From positions 124,001-188,000 of the forward strand of contig NZ_VTTP01000006.1 in NCBI RefSeq assembly GCF_008364845.1: DNA of 64,000 nt. The letters are read 5' to 3'. The notes beneath the pieces are model-generated. The model made no database searches. It worked only from the letters and a program-made list of their open reading frames with translations, and was not told the origin of the DNA. This DNA comes from Actinotalea subterranea (GTDB taxonomy: Bacteria; Actinomycetota; Actinomycetes; Actinomycetales; Cellulomonadaceae). Below are positions 42,099 through 51,166 of this stretch, piece after piece (positions within the stretch are counted from its first letter, which is position 1; each line of letters begins with the position of its first letter). The position numbers and the translations under genes were made by a program.

Positions 42099-42893
42099 GT
42101 GCTGACTGTCGCCACCGTGAACGTGAATGGGATCCGCGCCGCCTACAAGCGCGGCATGGCCGCGTGGGTCGAGGCCCGCCGGCCGGACGTGCTGCTGCTC
42201 CAGGAGGTCCGGGCGCCCGACGAGAGCGTGGGGGAGTTCTTCCCGGCCCACGAGTGGGACCTCGCGCACGCCGAGTGCGAGGTCAAGGGGCGCTCGGGGG
42301 TCGCGATCGCGTCGCGACTGCCCATGCGCGCCATCCGGATCGGGCTCGACCAGGGGGTGCCGGGCAACACCGGCCGCTGGGTCGAGGCCGACCTCGAGCT
42401 GCCCGACGGCGGCGACCTGACCGTCATCTCCACGTACATCCACTCCGGGACGATCGGGACGCCGTCGATGGAGGAGAAGTACGGGTTCCTCGAGCTCGTG
42501 ACGGCACGGCTCGCGGAGCTGCGGACGACCGGCCGGCACGTCGTGCTGGCCGGGGACGTGAACATCGCCCACCAGAACATCGACATCAAGAACTGGAAGG
42601 GCAACCTCAAGGCCGCGGGGTTCCTGCCCGAGGAGCGCGCGTACCTGGACCGCTGGTTCGACGCCGGGTGGGTGGACCTGGGTCGGCGCCTCGGGGGCGA
42701 CGGCCCGGGCCCGTACACCTGGTGGTCGTGGCGCGGCCAGGCGTTCGACAACGACTCGGGCTGGCGCATCGACTACCAGGTCGCGAGCCCGTCCCTCGCG
42801 GAGCGCGCGCTCAAGGCCGAGGTCGACCGCGCGCCCACCTACGCGGAACGGTTCAGCGACCACGCGCCACTCGTCGTGACGTACGACCTGTAG
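42099..42893 (+). CDS. xth: Exodeoxyribonuclease III
   Basis: This 264-residue AP endonuclease and 3' exonuclease acts in base-excision repair. Catalytic segments visible are VATVNVNGIRAAYKRG, LLLQEVRA, the Tyr-containing VISTYIHSG, AGDVNIAH, and the terminal RIDYQVAS and FSDHAPLVVTYDL. The GTG at 42099 was chosen because TTCAAT lies exactly six bases upstream and the protein then starts at the fold. The DNA polymerase gene follows 90 bases later. Confidence 0.94.
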   Translation: MLTVATVNVNGIRAAYKRGMAAWVEARRPDVLLLQEVRAPDESVGEFFPAHEWDLAHAECEVKGRSGVAIASRLPMRAIRIGLDQGVPGNTGRWVEADLELPDGGDLTVISTYIHSGTIGTPSMEEKYGFLELVTARLAELRTTGRHVVLAGDVNIAHQNIDIKNWKGNLKAAGFLPEERAYLDRWFDAGWVDLGRRLGGDGPGPYTWWSWRGQAFDNDSGWRIDYQVASPSLAERALKAEVDRAPTYAERFSDHAPLVVTYDL

Positions 42894-42983
42894 CCGGTCC
42901 GCCCTGCTCCCTGTTCGTCGCCGTCCACGAGGACGCCGCGCGCCGGTCGGGGCCGTCTTGACGGCGTGGGCCGACAATGGGGT

Positions 42984-44660
42984 GTGACCCTCGTGCTGCT
43001 GCTCGACCATCCCGAGCAGCGGGACACCGTCGTCCTCCAGGAGCTCGACGACGCAGGCGTGTGGCTCGGGTCGACCGAGGTCGCTGCCGCCTCGCTCGCG
43101 GACGCGGTGCGTGCGCGGGAGGGCGATCGCCCGCGCTGGGTCTGGGACGACACGGCGCGGCGGTACCCGGCCCTGCTCGCGGCGGGCGTCCGCGTCGAAC
43201 GGTGCCACGACCTGCGGCTGTGCCACGCGATCCTGCGCCGCAGCACCCTGTGCGCAGGGTCGGCGCTCGCGCTGGCCCCACGCGGCTCCTGGGACGCGCC
43301 GCGGGATCGGGAACGCGAACCGCACGCGGTGGCGGCGAGCCTGTTCGACGACCTGCCCGCCGACGTCGACGACGCCCGTGCGCCGGCCGACGCTGCCGCC
43401 GAGCTCAGGGCGCAGCTCGCGGCCGTCGCCGGTGCGCGTGACCCCGGCCGGCTCCGCCTGCTCCTGGCCGCCGAGTCCACCGGCGCGCTCCTGGCCGCCG
43501 AGATGGCGCACGACGGCCTGCCGTGGGACACCCGGATGCACGACGCGCTGCTGACCGAGCTCCTCGGCACGCGGCCCGTGGGCGGTGGGCGTCCCGCGCG
43601 CATCGAGGAGCTCGCCGCCCAGGTGCGGGCGGCACTGGACCAGCCGTCCCTCAACCTCGACTCCCAGGTCGACCTGCTCCGTGCGCTGCGGACCGCGGGG
43701 CTCGACGTGACGTCGACCCGCACGGCGGAGATCCGCGCCCAGGAGCACCCGGTGACGGAGCCCCTGCTGGCCTACAAGAAGCTCGCGCGCCTCCTCAGCT
43801 CCAACGGGTGGGCCTGGATGGAGGCGTGGGTCCACGACGGCCGGTTCCGTCCCGACTACGTGCCCGCCGGCGTCGTGACGGGCCGCTGGGCGACGAGCGG
43901 CGGGGGAGCGCTCCAGCTCCCGGGTGCGCTGCGCGGGGCCGTGCGTGCGGACCCGGGCTGGCGCCTCGTCGTCGCGGACGCCGCCCAGCTCGAGCCGCGC
44001 GTGCTCGCGGCCATGTCGGGCGACGGCGCGATGGCGGCGGCGGGCAGGCACGCCGACCTCTACCAGGGAGTCGTCGACGCCGGGATCGTCGAGACCCGGC
44101 AGCAGGCCAAGTACGCGATGCTCGGGGCGATCTACGGCGCGACGACGGGCGCGAGCGCGGTGCTCATGCCCCAGCTCACCCGCGCGTTCCCGCGCGCGGT
44201 GGGCCTCGTCGAGGACGCGGCGCGTGCGGGGGAGCGCGGCGAGGCCGTCACGACCTGGCTCGGCCGCTCCTCGCCCGTGCCGGACGACGCCTGGCAGGCC
44301 CAGGTGCAGGCCGCGGTCTCCGAGGCGGCCGACGCCGCGGACGTCCGCGAGGCGCGCCGCCGCCGCCGCGACTGGGGTCGGTTCACGCGCAACTTCATCG
44401 TGCAGGGCACGGCGGCCGAGTGGGCGCTGTGCTGGATGGCCGCGCTGCGGCGCAGGCTGCGCGGGGTCGAGGGCCGGCCGCACCTCGTGTTCTTCCTGCA
44501 CGACGAGGTCATCGTGCACGCCCCCGCCGAGGTGGCCGACGACGTCGCGGCGCTCGTCCGCGAAGCCGCGGACGAGGCCGGTCGCCTCCTCTTCGGGGAC
44601 TTCCCCGTCGAGTTCGCCCTCCAGGTCTGCGTCGTCGACAGCTACGACCAGGCCAAGTAG
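42984..44660 (+). CDS. Divergent family-A DNA polymerase lacking a clear exonuclease domain
   Basis: This 558-residue protein is of the kind annotated bifunctional 3'-5' exonuclease/DNA polymerase in actinobacteria. The polymerase half is recognisable. Motif A is VVADAAQLEPRVLA with D332. Motif B is RQQAKYAMLGAIYGATTG. Motif C is FFLHDEVIVH with D507 and E508. Motif A departs from the usual DYSQIELR, and the aromatic residue of motif B that contacts the incoming nucleotide is replaced by Leu. The first ~180 residues show none of the acidic exonuclease motifs I would expect. GACAAT ends five bases before the GTG. Proximity to exonuclease III suggests a repair or damage-tolerance role (inference). 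Confidence 0.85.
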   Translation: MTLVLLLDHPEQRDTVVLQELDDAGVWLGSTEVAAASLADAVRAREGDRPRWVWDDTARRYPALLAAGVRVERCHDLRLCHAILRRSTLCAGSALALAPRGSWDAPRDREREPHAVAASLFDDLPADVDDARAPADAAAELRAQLAAVAGARDPGRLRLLLAAESTGALLAAEMAHDGLPWDTRMHDALLTELLGTRPVGGGRPARIEELAAQVRAALDQPSLNLDSQVDLLRALRTAGLDVTSTRTAEIRAQEHPVTEPLLAYKKLARLLSSNGWAWMEAWVHDGRFRPDYVPAGVVTGRWATSGGGALQLPGALRGAVRADPGWRLVVADAAQLEPRVLAAMSGDGAMAAAGRHADLYQGVVDAGIVETRQQAKYAMLGAIYGATTGASAVLMPQLTRAFPRAVGLVEDAARAGERGEAVTTWLGRSSPVPDDAWQAQVQAAVSEAADAADVREARRRRRDWGRFTRNFIVQGTAAEWALCWMAALRRRLRGVEGRPHLVFFLHDEVIVHAPAEVADDVAALVREAADEAGRLLFGDFPVEFALQVCVVDSYDQAK

Positions 44661-44673
44661 GCGGACCTGCGGA

Positions 44674-46158
44674 TCATGTGCCGCCGCGGAGCGCGGTGAT
44701 CGGCTCGATCCCGGCGGCCTTGAGCGCCGGGTAGGTGCCTGCGCCGAGGCCGATCACGCCGCCGAGCAGTGCGGCGCCGATGACGATCCACGTGTCGAGG
44801 ATGGGCGTCCACTCCTTCGCGAGCGACACCGCGACGACAGCGAACACGCCGAGGGCCGAGCCGATGAGCCCGCCGAGCAGCCCGATGACGACGGACTCTA
44901 CGAGGAACTGCGCGCCGATGTTGCGTTTGGACGCACCGAGCGCGCGGCGCAGGCCGATCTCGCCGACGCGCTCACGCACGGAGAGCAGCGTGATGTTGGC
45001 GATCCCCAGCCCGCCCACGAGCAGCGCCACGCCACCGAGGGCCAGGAAGATCGCGTTGATGTCCGCCTGGACGTTCTGCCGCACTCCGGACGCTGCCGGG
45101 GGAACCTGGACCTCGATCGTGTCCGGGTTGTTCGGCTCGAGCGCGAGCGGCGCCTGGTCGGCGAGCACCGGGCCGGCGCCCACCGCGATCTTCGCGTGCG
45201 CCTGCTCGATCGACGACAGGTCGAAGTCGGCGCGGGCCGTCCCGATCGGCAGGATGACCGAGTCGAGCATGTCCGAGCGTCGGTTCACGTCGTCGATGAT
45301 GCCGATCACGGTGTACGAGTGCTCGCCGATGAAGATGGACGGCTGCCGGTCCACACGGTTCACGCCCAGGCGCGTCGCGGCACGGGCACCGAGGACGACG
45401 ATCCGGTCGGCGCGCTGGTCGTGGCCGGAGTCGAAGTAGCGACCGGTCACGACGCGTCCGCCGACGGCCTCGAGCATGCCTGGGCTCGTCGCGAGGACCT
45501 TGGGCGGCGTGACGTCGGGTGCCGACGGGTCGTTGACCGGGACGGCGGTGATCGTCGCCTCACCGATGCTGACGGGTGCGACCGCGCCCGCGGCCTCGAC
45601 ACCGGCGATGCGGTTGAGCCGGTCCTCGACGTCCCACGGGATGCGGCCCGTCGCGCGCTCCCCCTGCGAGGTGCGACTCGTCGCGGGCTCCACGACCACC
45701 TGGGTCGCCGCGACCGCGTCGAACTGCCGCGCGATCTGCCCGGCGGCCGTCTGGGCGAGACCCACCGTGACCACGAGCGAGCCGACGCCGAGGACCGTGC
45801 CGATGATCGTGAGCACGAGTCGGCCCGGTCGGGCGCCGACGCCGTGCGCGGCCTCGGCGACGAGGTCGCGGATGCCGAAGCGGTCGCGCACCGACCCGCG
45901 GGGGACGATGCTCGGCGTCTTGCGGCGGCGCAGGCTCAGCCGCGGTCGCCGCAGGCGCAGGCCGCGCCGGGGACGGCCCGAGGCCACCTCCGCGGGCACC
46001 TGACCGTCGTCGTGCACCGCGTCGACCGGGCCGGTCACGGCCTCGGCCTCCGGGTCGGTCGCGACGGCGACGGAGCCCTGGGGGGACCAGCCCTGGCCGG
46101 CGTCGTCCCGCGCGGGTGCGGGTGCAGGCTCGGGTCGCGAGCGCCGGATCCCGCGCAT
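44674..46158 (-). CDS. MacB/FtsX-type ABC exporter permease
   Basis: This 494-residue permease has a ~95-residue charged start with an RRPRLSLRRRK stretch. A first helix (LVLTIIGTVLGVGSLVVTVGLA), a ~230-residue extracytoplasmic MacB_PCD-like domain, and three C-terminal helices follow. The FtsX-like core (LLVGGLGIANITLLSVRERVGEIGLRRALGASKRNI) is clear. The ATG overlaps the stop of the ATPase (ATGA). It is the last gene of a four-gene export operon. The stop is 13 bases from the convergent polymerase stop. Confidence 0.93.
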   Translation of the reverse strand: MRGIRRSRPEPAPAPARDDAGQGWSPQGSVAVATDPEAEAVTGPVDAVHDDGQVPAEVASGRPRRGLRLRRPRLSLRRRKTPSIVPRGSVRDRFGIRDLVAEAAHGVGARPGRLVLTIIGTVLGVGSLVVTVGLAQTAAGQIARQFDAVAATQVVVEPATSRTSQGERATGRIPWDVEDRLNRIAGVEAAGAVAPVSIGEATITAVPVNDPSAPDVTPPKVLATSPGMLEAVGGRVVTGRYFDSGHDQRADRIVVLGARAATRLGVNRVDRQPSIFIGEHSYTVIGIIDDVNRRSDMLDSVILPIGTARADFDLSSIEQAHAKIAVGAGPVLADQAPLALEPNNPDTIEVQVPPAASGVRQNVQADINAIFLALGGVALLVGGLGIANITLLSVRERVGEIGLRRALGASKRNIGAQFLVESVVIGLLGGLIGSALGVFAVVAVSLAKEWTPILDTWIVIGAALLGGVIGLGAGTYPALKAAGIEPITALRGGT

Positions 46159-46916
46159 CAGGCGACCTCGGTCAGGATGCCGTCGGAGATCTGGATGCGG
46201 CGCTGGGCGCGCGCGGAGACCGCGTCGTCGTGCGTGATGACCACGAGGGTCAGCCCGTCCGCGTGCAGCTCGTCGAAGAGGTCGAGCACGCCCGCCGAGT
46301 TCGCCGAGTCGAGGTTGCCCGTCGGCTCGTCCGCGAGGAGCACGTGGGGTGAGGCGACCACGGCCCGCGCGACGGCGACGCGCTGGCGCTCGCCGCCCGA
46401 CAGGACCGTGGGCATGAAGTCGAGCCGGTGGCTCAGGCCCACGCGGTTCAGCGCCGCGAGCGCACGGTCCTTGCGCTCCGTGCGCGGGACCCCGCTGTAG
46501 AGCGTCGCGAGCAGCACGTTGTCCATGACCGTGCGGTGCGGCAGCAGGTGGAAGGACTGGAACACGAAGCCGATCCGACCGCCGCGCAGGGCGGAGCGGT
46601 CCTGCTCGGGTGCCGTTCCCGTCGCGACGCCGTCCAGGTAGTAGTCGCCCGAGGTCGGCCGGTCGAGCAGCCCCAGGATGTGCAGGAGCGTCGACTTGCC
46701 GGAGCCGGAGGGACCGACGATCGAGACGTACTCCCCGCGCTCGACGCGCAGGTCGACGTCGCGGAGGGCGTGCACGGGGGGAGTCCCCGGGAACGTGCGG
46801 GTGAGCTCGGCGAGCTCGATGACCGGGACGGACGCGGCCGGGATCTGCTCGGTGACGGGGCCGGCGGCCGGCGAGGGCCCCGGCGCGGACTGGTCGAAGA
46901 CGTCCAGCGCGCTCAT
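46158..46916 (-). CDS. MacB/LolD-type ABC exporter ATPase
   Basis: This 252-residue ATPase has Walker A GPSGSGKST, Q-loop FVFQSFHLLP, signature LSGGERQRVAVARAV and Walker B VLLADEPTGNLDS, with the switch His in VITHDD. The GNLDS sequence is the hallmark of the MacB/LolD/FtsE group. About 30 extra N-terminal residues precede the fold. It overlaps both neighbours by four bases. Confidence 0.95.
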   Translation of the reverse strand: MSALDVFDQSAPGPSPAAGPVTEQIPAASVPVIELAELTRTFPGTPPVHALRDVDLRVERGEYVSIVGPSGSGKSTLLHILGLLDRPTSGDYYLDGVATGTAPEQDRSALRGGRIGFVFQSFHLLPHRTVMDNVLLATLYSGVPRTERKDRALAALNRVGLSHRLDFMPTVLSGGERQRVAVARAVVASPHVLLADEPTGNLDSANSAGVLDLFDELHADGLTLVVITHDDAVSARAQRRIQISDGILTEVA

Positions 46917-48493
46917 CCTTCCGTCGACTCCTCGTCCGAGGACTCCTCATCGGTCGGCTCGTCGCCGCCCTCCTTGTCCGCGGCCGACGTGTCCTGGCCG
47001 ACGACGACGCGGTCGCCCACCTTGAGCGTCCCGTCGACGGGCGTGACCTCGACGAAGCCGCCCGCCGCGAGCCCGGTCTCGACGGTCACCAGCGTGGTGT
47101 CCTCGCCGTCGCCCATGACCTCGACGCGGGCCTCTCCACCGGGACCGGCGGTCAGCGCCGCCGTCGGGACGGCGAGCACCTCGCCCTCGGTCGAGCTGAC
47201 CGGGATCCGCATCCGCACGTTGGCGCCCTGGAGCACGGCCCGCTGCTCCTCGGTGAGGGCGTCGGGGACGACCACCACACGCTTGCGGGTCGAGGACTCC
47301 TCGTTGGTCGCTCCGTCCGCCGGGGGCGCGCCGATCGACTGGACCTTCCCGGGCACCTCCTGGTCGTCGGGCAGCGTGATCGTGACGACGGCACCGACCG
47401 AGATGAGCTCGGCGTCCGCGGCCGGGACCGTCCCGGCGATCTGCAGGGCAGCGCCCGAGACCTTCATGACCGCGGTGCCCGAGACCGTGGACCCGCGGCG
47501 GACGTCGACGGTGTCGACTCGGCGCGGCGTGGAGCTGAGGAAGACGACCTCGCTCGCGGGCAGAGGCGTGATGGTGTCTGCCTGGGCCTTCGTGAGGTCG
47601 GCACGGGCGTCGGTGAGGGTCCGCTGGGCCGCGGCGAGCGTGGCGCGCGCCTCGGTCGTGTCCGGGGCGGCGTCGGCTGCGTCGCGCGCGGCGATGGCGC
47701 CGTTGAGCTCGCCCTCGGCCTCGGTGATCTCGACCGCGCATGCCCCGAGGTCCGCCGCGCACTGCGTCCGCAGGACGTCGAGCCTGACCTGCGCGGTGTT
47801 GACGGCGGCCTGCAGGGCGACCCGCTCGGCCTGCGGGGTGCCCGTCGCCGCCGTGTTGACGGCGTTCTGCGCTGTCGTCACACCCTGCTCCGCGGCGGTG
47901 ACGGCGTCCTTCGCGGACTCGAGGGTCATGTCCGCCTCCTCGCCGGCGCTGGGCGCCGGGTAGCCGACCTTCGCGTAGAGCTCCCGCACGCCTGCCGCCG
48001 TCGCCGCGTCGTACGCGGGGGACGCGGGATCGCCCGAGCCGATGCCGAGGGCGCCGAGCGCCGCCTTGAGCTGGAGCACGTCCGGCCCTGTGACGCCGGC
48101 ACGCATGGTCCGGTACACGGGCAGCTCGCCCGAGAGCAGGATCACGGGTCGGCCGGCGACCTCGAGCATGACGCCCCCGGCGTCGAGGGTCGCCCCGACC
48201 TCGGGGACCTGACCGGTGACGACGGCGGGGCCGCCGATGTCACCGGTCTCGAGCGTGACGCTCGCCGGGTCCTCGTAGATCGCGTCGCCCCGCAGCACGA
48301 CGTCGTTGGCGAGCGCCCGCTGCTCCACGGGCACGGTGATCGCCCCCGCCTCCGGCGGAGCGGCCTGCGCGGCCGCGTCCGCCGGAGAGATGATCAGCTT
48401 GCTCAGGCCGATGCCTGCGCCGAGGCTGATCACCGCGGTGAGCGCCATGATCCAGATGGTCCGGGTGGACCCCGTCATCGACGGTGCCTTCAT
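46913..48493 (-). CDS. Membrane-fusion (adaptor) protein of the ABC exporter
   Basis: This 526-residue protein has one N-terminal membrane anchor (IWIMALTAVISLGAGIGL) and a lipoyl/barrel-sandwich start. A peptidoglycan-binding-like helical module follows (TGPDVLQLKAALGALGIG), then a long alpha-helical hairpin (residues ~190-310, Ala/Glu-rich). Beta-barrel domains and an acidic end (DEPTDEESSDEESTEG) complete it. It resembles MacA/YknX-type adaptors of monoderm bacteria that join an FtsX-like permease. A pair of Cys in the hairpin (RTQCAADLGACAVE) may form a disulfide. Confidence 0.88.
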   Translation of the reverse strand: MKAPSMTGSTRTIWIMALTAVISLGAGIGLSKLIISPADAAAQAAPPEAGAITVPVEQRALANDVVLRGDAIYEDPASVTLETGDIGGPAVVTGQVPEVGATLDAGGVMLEVAGRPVILLSGELPVYRTMRAGVTGPDVLQLKAALGALGIGSGDPASPAYDAATAAGVRELYAKVGYPAPSAGEEADMTLESAKDAVTAAEQGVTTAQNAVNTAATGTPQAERVALQAAVNTAQVRLDVLRTQCAADLGACAVEITEAEGELNGAIAARDAADAAPDTTEARATLAAAQRTLTDARADLTKAQADTITPLPASEVVFLSSTPRRVDTVDVRRGSTVSGTAVMKVSGAALQIAGTVPAADAELISVGAVVTITLPDDQEVPGKVQSIGAPPADGATNEESSTRKRVVVVPDALTEEQRAVLQGANVRMRIPVSSTEGEVLAVPTAALTAGPGGEARVEVMGDGEDTTLVTVETGLAAGGFVEVTPVDGTLKVGDRVVVGQDTSAADKEGGDEPTDEESSDEESTEG

Positions 48494-48547
48494 CAGTCGT
48501 GCCCTTCGGTTACGTCGACGGCGGCCTGGCCACCCTGGATGGTGGGA

Positions 48548-49591
48548 TCAGGACTGCGAGGCCTGGTACGCCTCGAGCCACGCGTCGAGCTCCTCGCGGT
48601 GCGCGTCGACGAACTCCTGCTGGTACTCGAAGCTGACCTCCTGCTGCACCTTGTCGTAGTCGACCTCCTCGCGGCAGGTGAAGTCGGCCGTGGCCGTCTC
48701 GATCTCGCGGGGCGTGATCTTGGCGAGCTCGCCCTGGATGCTCTCCTCGATGGCCTCGTAGTCCTCCGCGGTCATCTCCTCGGCCCCCTCGGTCGGGTAG
48801 GCGTTCTCCCAGAGGGCGTTGGTCTCGTCGTAGAACGCATTCTCGGCGTCACCGATCGCGGCGAGGTTCGGGTAGCCGGCGTCGGCCATGCACGAGGACC
48901 ACTCACCGTTGAGCTCGGTGAGCCGCGGGTCGGCGGCGCTCGCCTCCCACATCGCGTTCATCTCGTCCTGGAGGCTCGTGAACTTGTCCTCGTCCATGCC
49001 TGTGTTCTCGTAGACCTCGTGCTGGGCCTTGCCCGAGCAGCCGGCGGTCTCCCAGTCGTACTCGTACTCCTCGCCCTCGACGGGCTCCGTCATCTCGCCG
49101 TAGAGCGCGAGCTCGTAGGCCGCACGCTCGGTCTCGGTCATCGCCTCGACGCGCTCCTGGTTGGGGTCGACGAACTCCTCCTCGGCCTCACCGTCGGCGG
49201 GTGCCTCCTCGGTCTCGCCCCACGGGTTGGTCGTCACGCCGTAGCCGTACTCCTTGGCGAACTCGATGGTGCCCCACTCGAACTCGAGCGCGTCGGAGGC
49301 CCCCATCTCCATCTGCGAGGACCAGTCGACGGGCGTGTACTCGAAGCCCTGCTCGCTCATGCACTCGGCGGTGATCTCCTCGACCTCACGCATCTGCGCG
49401 TTCGAGGTCTCCTCGTCGTAGTCGCCGTACATCTCCTCGAAGAACTCGTCGAGCGGGCCCATGGGCTGCTCCTTGTCGTCGCCGGCCTTGGAGCCGCCCT
49501 CGCCACCACCCCCGCCCGAGCATGCGGCGAGCGTCAGGACCAGGGCTGCGCCGGTGGCTGCAGCGGCTGCGCGGGACGGGAACGTCTTCAT
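48548..49591 (-). CDS. Acidic secreted lipoprotein, first gene of the exporter operon
   Basis: This 347-residue lipoprotein (lipobox LTLAAC, then SGGGGGEGG) is extremely rich in Glu and Asp with many Tyr and Met. Conserved-looking Cys occur in ECMSEQGFEYTPVDW, AGCSGKAQHEVY, SSCMADAGYPN and FTCREEVDY, which suggests two disulfides. I recognise no named domain. The adaptor gene begins 54 bases after its stop, so it probably works with the exporter as an accessory or substrate-capturing subunit. Direct repeats CGTCCGGAC lie 94-116 bases upstream of the ATG. A -10-like TACGTT lies at 49638 to 49633. Confidence 0.8.
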   Translation of the reverse strand: MKTFPSRAAAAATGAALVLTLAACSGGGGGEGGSKAGDDKEQPMGPLDEFFEEMYGDYDEETSNAQMREVEEITAECMSEQGFEYTPVDWSSQMEMGASDALEFEWGTIEFAKEYGYGVTTNPWGETEEAPADGEAEEEFVDPNQERVEAMTETERAAYELALYGEMTEPVEGEEYEYDWETAGCSGKAQHEVYENTGMDEDKFTSLQDEMNAMWEASAADPRLTELNGEWSSCMADAGYPNLAAIGDAENAFYDETNALWENAYPTEGAEEMTAEDYEAIEESIQGELAKITPREIETATADFTCREEVDYDKVQQEVSFEYQQEFVDAHREELDAWLEAYQASQS

Positions 49592-49942
49592 GGGTCGTGC
49601 CTCTCGATCAGGTCAGGACGGGCCTCGGAGCGAACGTAGCGGGGCACCGTTCCGCGCAGATCGTCCTGCGGGATGACCTTTGTGGTCCGGACGTAGGTCG
49701 TCCGGACGAGACCGGTCGCGGCTTCCCCGCAGGGCGCACACGACGTCGATGGAGTGCCCCCGAACTCACTGACGCTCGACGGTCCCAGAACGTTGGGCCG
49801 GCCGTCCAGGACGTGCGTCCCGCGTGTCGCCGGGGGGCGCCAGCGGGCCGCGGGCGGGCGCGCGAGGGCCCGGGAGCGTGGCGTCGGCCGCGTCATCCCG
49901 TGGGAGGAGGTCCGCCTGCCCGGCCGGACCTCCGTGCGCGCG
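49592..49942. other. 351-bp gap between the lipoprotein gene and galK
   Basis: It holds the lipoprotein promoter region (49592-49710). I see no supported gene in the rest and no convincing terminator for galK. Reading frames crossing it are shadows with Arg-rich translations. Confidence 0.6.
49685..49707 (-). promoter_or_regulatory. Paired CGTCCGGAC direct repeats upstream of the export operon
   Basis: On the minus strand CGTCCGGACGAC and CGTCCGGACCAC occur 15 bases apart; each contains the 8-bp palindrome GTCCGGAC (49685-49692 and 49700-49707). They sit roughly 50-70 bases upstream of the likely transcription start, the place for an activator. The regulator is unknown and not encoded beside the operon. 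Confidence 0.5.
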
Positions 49943-51166
49943 TCAGTCGCGCGCCGCGGGCCCGTCGGGGGTCGCGACGAGGAACGCGGGCGCGGTGCGG
50001 CCCGCGGCGGCGAACGCTGCGGAGACGGCCTCGGCGACGTGACCGACGGCGTCGGTCCGCACGAGCGCGACCGCGGACCCGCCGAACCCGCCGCCGACCA
50101 TGCGCGCGCCGAGCGCACCGGCAAGGATCGCGGTGTCGACGGCGAGGTCGAGCTCGGGGCAGCTCACCTCGTAGTCGTCGCGCAGCGACGCGTGCGCCGC
50201 CGTGAGGACGGGGCCCACGGCGTCGACGTCGCCCGCCGCGAGGAGCTGCTCGACGAGCTCGACCCGTGCGATCTCTGTGACGACGTGCCGCACGCCCCGA
50301 CGGGCGACCTCGTCGTCGAGGAGCGCGAGGGCGGCCTCGAGGTCGCCCACGTCACGCAGGGTCGCGACGCCGAGCGTGCGCGCGGCGGCCTCGCACGTGG
50401 CACGCCGGGCCGCGTACTGGCCGTCGGCGAGCTGGTGGGGTGCGCGCGTGTCGATGACGAGGAGCGCGAGCCCGTGGGCGGCGAGGTCGAACGGGAAGTG
50501 CCGCGTCGAGCCGTCGCGGGTGTCGAGGACGAGCGCGTGGCCGGCCCGGCACCGCAGGGACGCCGTCTGGTCCATGCCACCCGTCATCGCCCCGGCGATC
50601 TCGTTCTCGGCGCGGATGCACGCCTGCGCGAGGGCCGCGCGCCCGGCGTCGTCGCCGGCGAGGCCGATGCCCGCGACCTCGTCGAGGGCGACCGCGAAGG
50701 CGCTCTCGAGCGCCGCCGACGACGACAGCCCGGCCCCGTAGGGCACGCACGAGTCGACCACGGCGTCGAACCCCGGTACCGGGTGCGCCGCCTGCGCGAG
50801 CGCCCAGGCCACGCCGACGACGTAGCCGGCCCACCCCTCGACCGTCCCCGGCGCGACGTCCGCCAGGCGGCGGGTCCACACGCCGCCCGCGGCCTCCTGG
50901 GCTGACGCGAGCCGCACGGTGTCGTCCTCGCGCCGGCGCAGCGCGACGTAGGTGCGGTGCGGCAGCGCCATGGGCATGCACAGGCCGCCGTTGTAGTCCG
51001 TGTGCTCGCCGATCACGTTGACCCGCCCGGGCGCGGACCACACGCCGTCGGGCTCCGTGCCGAACCGCGCCCGGAAGGCCTCACGCACGCGCGCGCCGCC
51101 CTCGGGCCGCGCCCAGGCCTCGAGCCAGGTGACGGGCGCTGCGGAGGCGGCCCCGTTCGCGCTCAC
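49943..51166 (-). CDS. galK: Galactokinase
   Basis: This 407-residue GHMP kinase phosphorylates galactose. The galactokinase signature is SAPGRVNVIGEHTDYNGG, the ATP loop VPYGAGLSSSAALE, and the third motif MVGGGFGGSAVALV. The catalytic Asp is in GGMDQTASL. The GTG start overlaps the galT stop (GTGA), so galT and galK are coupled. Confidence 0.96.
   Translation of the reverse strand: MSANGAASAAPVTWLEAWARPEGGARVREAFRARFGTEPDGVWSAPGRVNVIGEHTDYNGGLCMPMALPHRTYVALRRREDDTVRLASAQEAAGGVWTRRLADVAPGTVEGWAGYVVGVAWALAQAAHPVPGFDAVVDSCVPYGAGLSSSAALESAFAVALDEVAGIGLAGDDAGRAALAQACIRAENEIAGAMTGGMDQTASLRCRAGHALVLDTRDGSTRHFPFDLAAHGLALLVIDTRAPHQLADGQYAARRATCEAAARTLGVATLRDVGDLEAALALLDDEVARRGVRHVVTEIARVELVEQLLAAGDVDAVGPVLTAAHASLRDDYEVSCPELDLAVDTAILAGALGARMVGGGFGGSAVALVRTDAVGHVAEAVSAAFAAAGRTAPAFLVATPDGPAARD

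Noticed and set aside
49700-49942. Possible small gene in the galK-lipoprotein gap
   Set aside because: Frames there are Arg-rich, lack ribosome sites or -10 spacing, and overlap galK in antisense.
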